DNA of 11,137 nucleotides from Planctomycetes bacterium RIFCSPHIGHO2_12_FULL_52_36 (GTDB taxonomy: Bacteria; Planctomycetota; Brocadiia; Brocadiales; Bathyanammoxibiaceae): assembly GCA_001828545.1 (NCBI GenBank), contig MHYW01000042.1:1-11137 (forward strand), written 5' to 3'. Under the pieces are notes generated by a model. It was given only the letters and a program-made list of their open reading frames with translations, ran no database searches and was not told the origin of the DNA. Shown here in pieces: positions 9,742-11,137 of the stretch. Numbering within the stretch: position 1 is the first letter of the stretch; each line of letters opens with the position of its first letter. The position numbers and the translations under genes were made by a program.

Positions 9742-11137
9742 ATGCTCTGCATCCCCATAACTGCCGATACCAACGAGAAGGCCCTCCAGGACGTCCAGGA
9801 GACGTCCCAGCTAGCGGATGTTATTGAGATACGGCTGGACTACATTGCCAATCCAGATTTAGAAATGCTCTTACGCCACCGTCCCAAACCCATTATCGCC
9901 ACCTGCCGTCCCACTAGAGAGGGTGGGAGGTTTGACGGCCCTGAAGAAGTCCGCATAAAACTATTAGAACAAGCCGTAGAATTGGGGGCCGAGTTCGTGG
10001 ATATTGAACACGACAGCATCCAGCAACTACACAAAAGGGGGAAGGCAAAGGTAATAATTTCTTACCATAACTTTAAGGAAACCCCCGCCAACTTAAAAGA
10101 GATTTACGCAAGACTGTCCGACTCAACGGCCAACATAGTCAAAATAGTCACTACGGCTAATGACATCACAGACAACCTGAAGGTCTTCCGACTCCTTGAG
10201 GAGGTAGGGGCACGGCATGCCGTGCCCCTACACGGGAATGGCAAACCCCTCATTGCCTTCTGCATGGGGGAGTTGGGACTGATTAGCCGAATCCTGGCTC
10301 CCAAGTATGGCAGTTATCTCACCTTTGGTTCTCTGGACGTTGGAAAGGAATCCGCCCCAGGCCAGCTAACCGCCAGGGAGATGCTAGGGGTCTATCACGT
10401 TGACAAGATTAATCAGGAGACTGCCTTGTATGGTCTCATTGGTAATCCGGTAGGACACAGCCTCGGCCCATACATCCATAATGCGGCCTTCCGGGAGTTG
10501 GGCATCAATGCCGTGTACCTACCCTTCAAGGTGGAAAACCTCAGAGAATTTGTTCAAGGGTTTAAGGGTTTAAAGGTTCAAGGGTACAGCGTAACCATCC
10601 CCCACAAGGAGGCCATCGTGCCCCTCCTGGATGGACTTGACCCACTGGCGAGGGAGATTGGCGCCGTGAACACGGTGGTAAATAAGGCAGGGAATCTCAT
10701 GGGATACAACACCGACTCCACTGCCGCCCTGAGGGAGTTAGAAGAAGGGTTAGGAGACCTACGGAATAAGAAGGTTCTCCTGATAGGGGCAGGGGGTGCG
10801 GCCAGGGCCATAGCCTTTGGACTAAAAAAGAAGGGGGCAGACGTCACACTCATAAACCGCACGGAGGATAGGGCCAGGAGGCTGGCACAGGAACTGGGAT
10901 GCCACTACAGGAGGTTTGAAGACGTAACCAAAATAGATGGAGAGGTGCTGATAAACACCACCTCCGTAGGCATGTATCCAAAGACAGATGTTTCGCCAGT
11001 ACCCCCTGAGGCCCTCAGGCCAGGGATGTGGGTCTTTGATATTGTATATAATCCCCTCCAGACCTGTCTCCTCAAGGAGGCAGAGGAGAGGGGTTGTCGT
11101 ACCCTGGACGGGCTCAGGATGTTTTTGTATCAGGCGG
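9742..11137 (+). CDS. aroDE: Fused 3-dehydroquinate dehydratase (type I) / shikimate dehydrogenase, 3' end outside window
   Basis: The reading frame is open for 465 codons to the window edge; the C-terminus is missing. Residues 1 to about 225 are type I dehydroquinase: EIRLD (29-33), TCRPTREGG (54-62), SYHNF with catalytic His109, Schiff-base Lys134 in KIVTTAND, and SAPGQL (204-209). Residues about 230-465 are shikimate dehydrogenase: LIGNPVGHSLGPYIHN (232-247), VTIPHK with catalytic Lys289, GYNTD with Asp325, the NADP loop IGAGGAAR (348-355) and NRT (372-374), and NTTSVGM (405-411). The fusion catalyses two successive shikimate-pathway steps, dehydroquinate to dehydroshikimate to shikimate. 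Such AroD-AroE fusions are known in plants, chlamydiae and, as I recall, planctomycetes. ATG 9742 has AGGAGGG 8 nt upstream. Oddities are a 28-bp palindrome in frame at codons 155-164, and Gly242 where the second substrate-binding serine of HSxS usually sits. Confidence 0.95.
   Translation, partial: MLCIPITADTNEKALQDVQETSQLADVIEIRLDYIANPDLEMLLRHRPKPIIATCRPTREGGRFDGPEEVRIKLLEQAVELGAEFVDIEHDSIQQLHKRGKAKVIISYHNFKETPANLKEIYARLSDSTANIVKIVTTANDITDNLKVFRLLEEVGARHAVPLHGNGKPLIAFCMGELGLISRILAPKYGSYLTFGSLDVGKESAPGQLTAREMLGVYHVDKINQETALYGLIGNPVGHSLGPYIHNAAFRELGINAVYLPFKVENLREFVQGFKGLKVQGYSVTIPHKEAIVPLLDGLDPLAREIGAVNTVVNKAGNLMGYNTDSTAALRELEEGLGDLRNKKVLLIGAGGAARAIAFGLKKKGADVTLINRTEDRARRLAQELGCHYRRFEDVTKIDGEVLINTTSVGMYPKTDVSPVPPEALRPGMWVFDIVYNPLQTCLLKEAEERGCRTLDGLRMFLYQA
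10204..10231. repeat. Perfect 28-bp palindrome inside the aroD domain
   Basis: Bases 10204-10231 read the same on both strands: gtaggggcacggca followed by its exact reverse complement, with no loop. The ends gtaggggc/gcccctac match the intergenic repeat at 3838-3866. In the aroDE frame it encodes roughly V-G-A-R-H-A-V-P-L-H, between the helix ending RLLEE and the strand KPLIAFCMGE, a surface loop in the type I dehydroquinase barrel. The frame stays open. Confidence 0.85.

Overview
The window is a stretch of bacterial chromosome with housekeeping and amino-acid biosynthesis genes, roughly half G+C. Coding regions are separated by intergenic gaps of 22 to about 290 bp, and nearly all of these gaps carry palindromic repeats. 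The closest fit I can suggest is a planctomycete of the anammox-related Brocadiae lineage. The reasons are the fused AroD-AroE enzyme, a SpoVG protein interrupted by a four-cysteine zinc-ribbon-like insert, few clear Shine-Dalgarno sites, and intergenic repeats of the 'agggattagggg' and 'ggactttggactt' kinds. This placement rests on recollection of such genomes, not on a search, and is tentative.

Layout. On the minus strand, reading leftwards from about 1960, are a MOSC-domain protein, a MogA/MoaB-type molybdopterin adenylyltransferase and glyQ (glycyl-tRNA synthetase alpha subunit; glyS would be expected just beyond the left edge). A 287-bp divergent region (1960-2246) full of hairpins follows. 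The remaining genes are on the plus strand: rsmD (16S rRNA m2G966 methyltransferase), ispE (MEP-pathway kinase), spoVG, then ilvB-ilvN-ilvC-leuA (branched-chain amino-acid synthesis through acetolactate and 2-isopropylmalate), and an aroD-aroE fusion that runs off the right edge.

How the genes work together. IlvB and IlvN form acetohydroxyacid synthase, IlvC performs the next step toward valine, isoleucine and leucine, and LeuA diverts 2-ketoisovalerate to leucine. The AroDE fusion supplies shikimate for aromatic amino acids, so the right half is an amino-acid biosynthesis block. The mog/MOSC pair points to molybdenum-cofactor handling. RsmD, IspE and SpoVG are unrelated housekeeping functions.

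The most unusual layer is the repeats. At least seven kinds of palindrome or tandem repeat occupy the gaps. They reach into genes: they supply the stop codons of glyQ, mog, the MOSC gene and rsmD, they supply the ribosome-binding site of aroDE, and one perfect 28-bp palindrome lies in frame inside the aroD domain. No CRISPR array, transposase, phage gene, tRNA or rRNA was seen.
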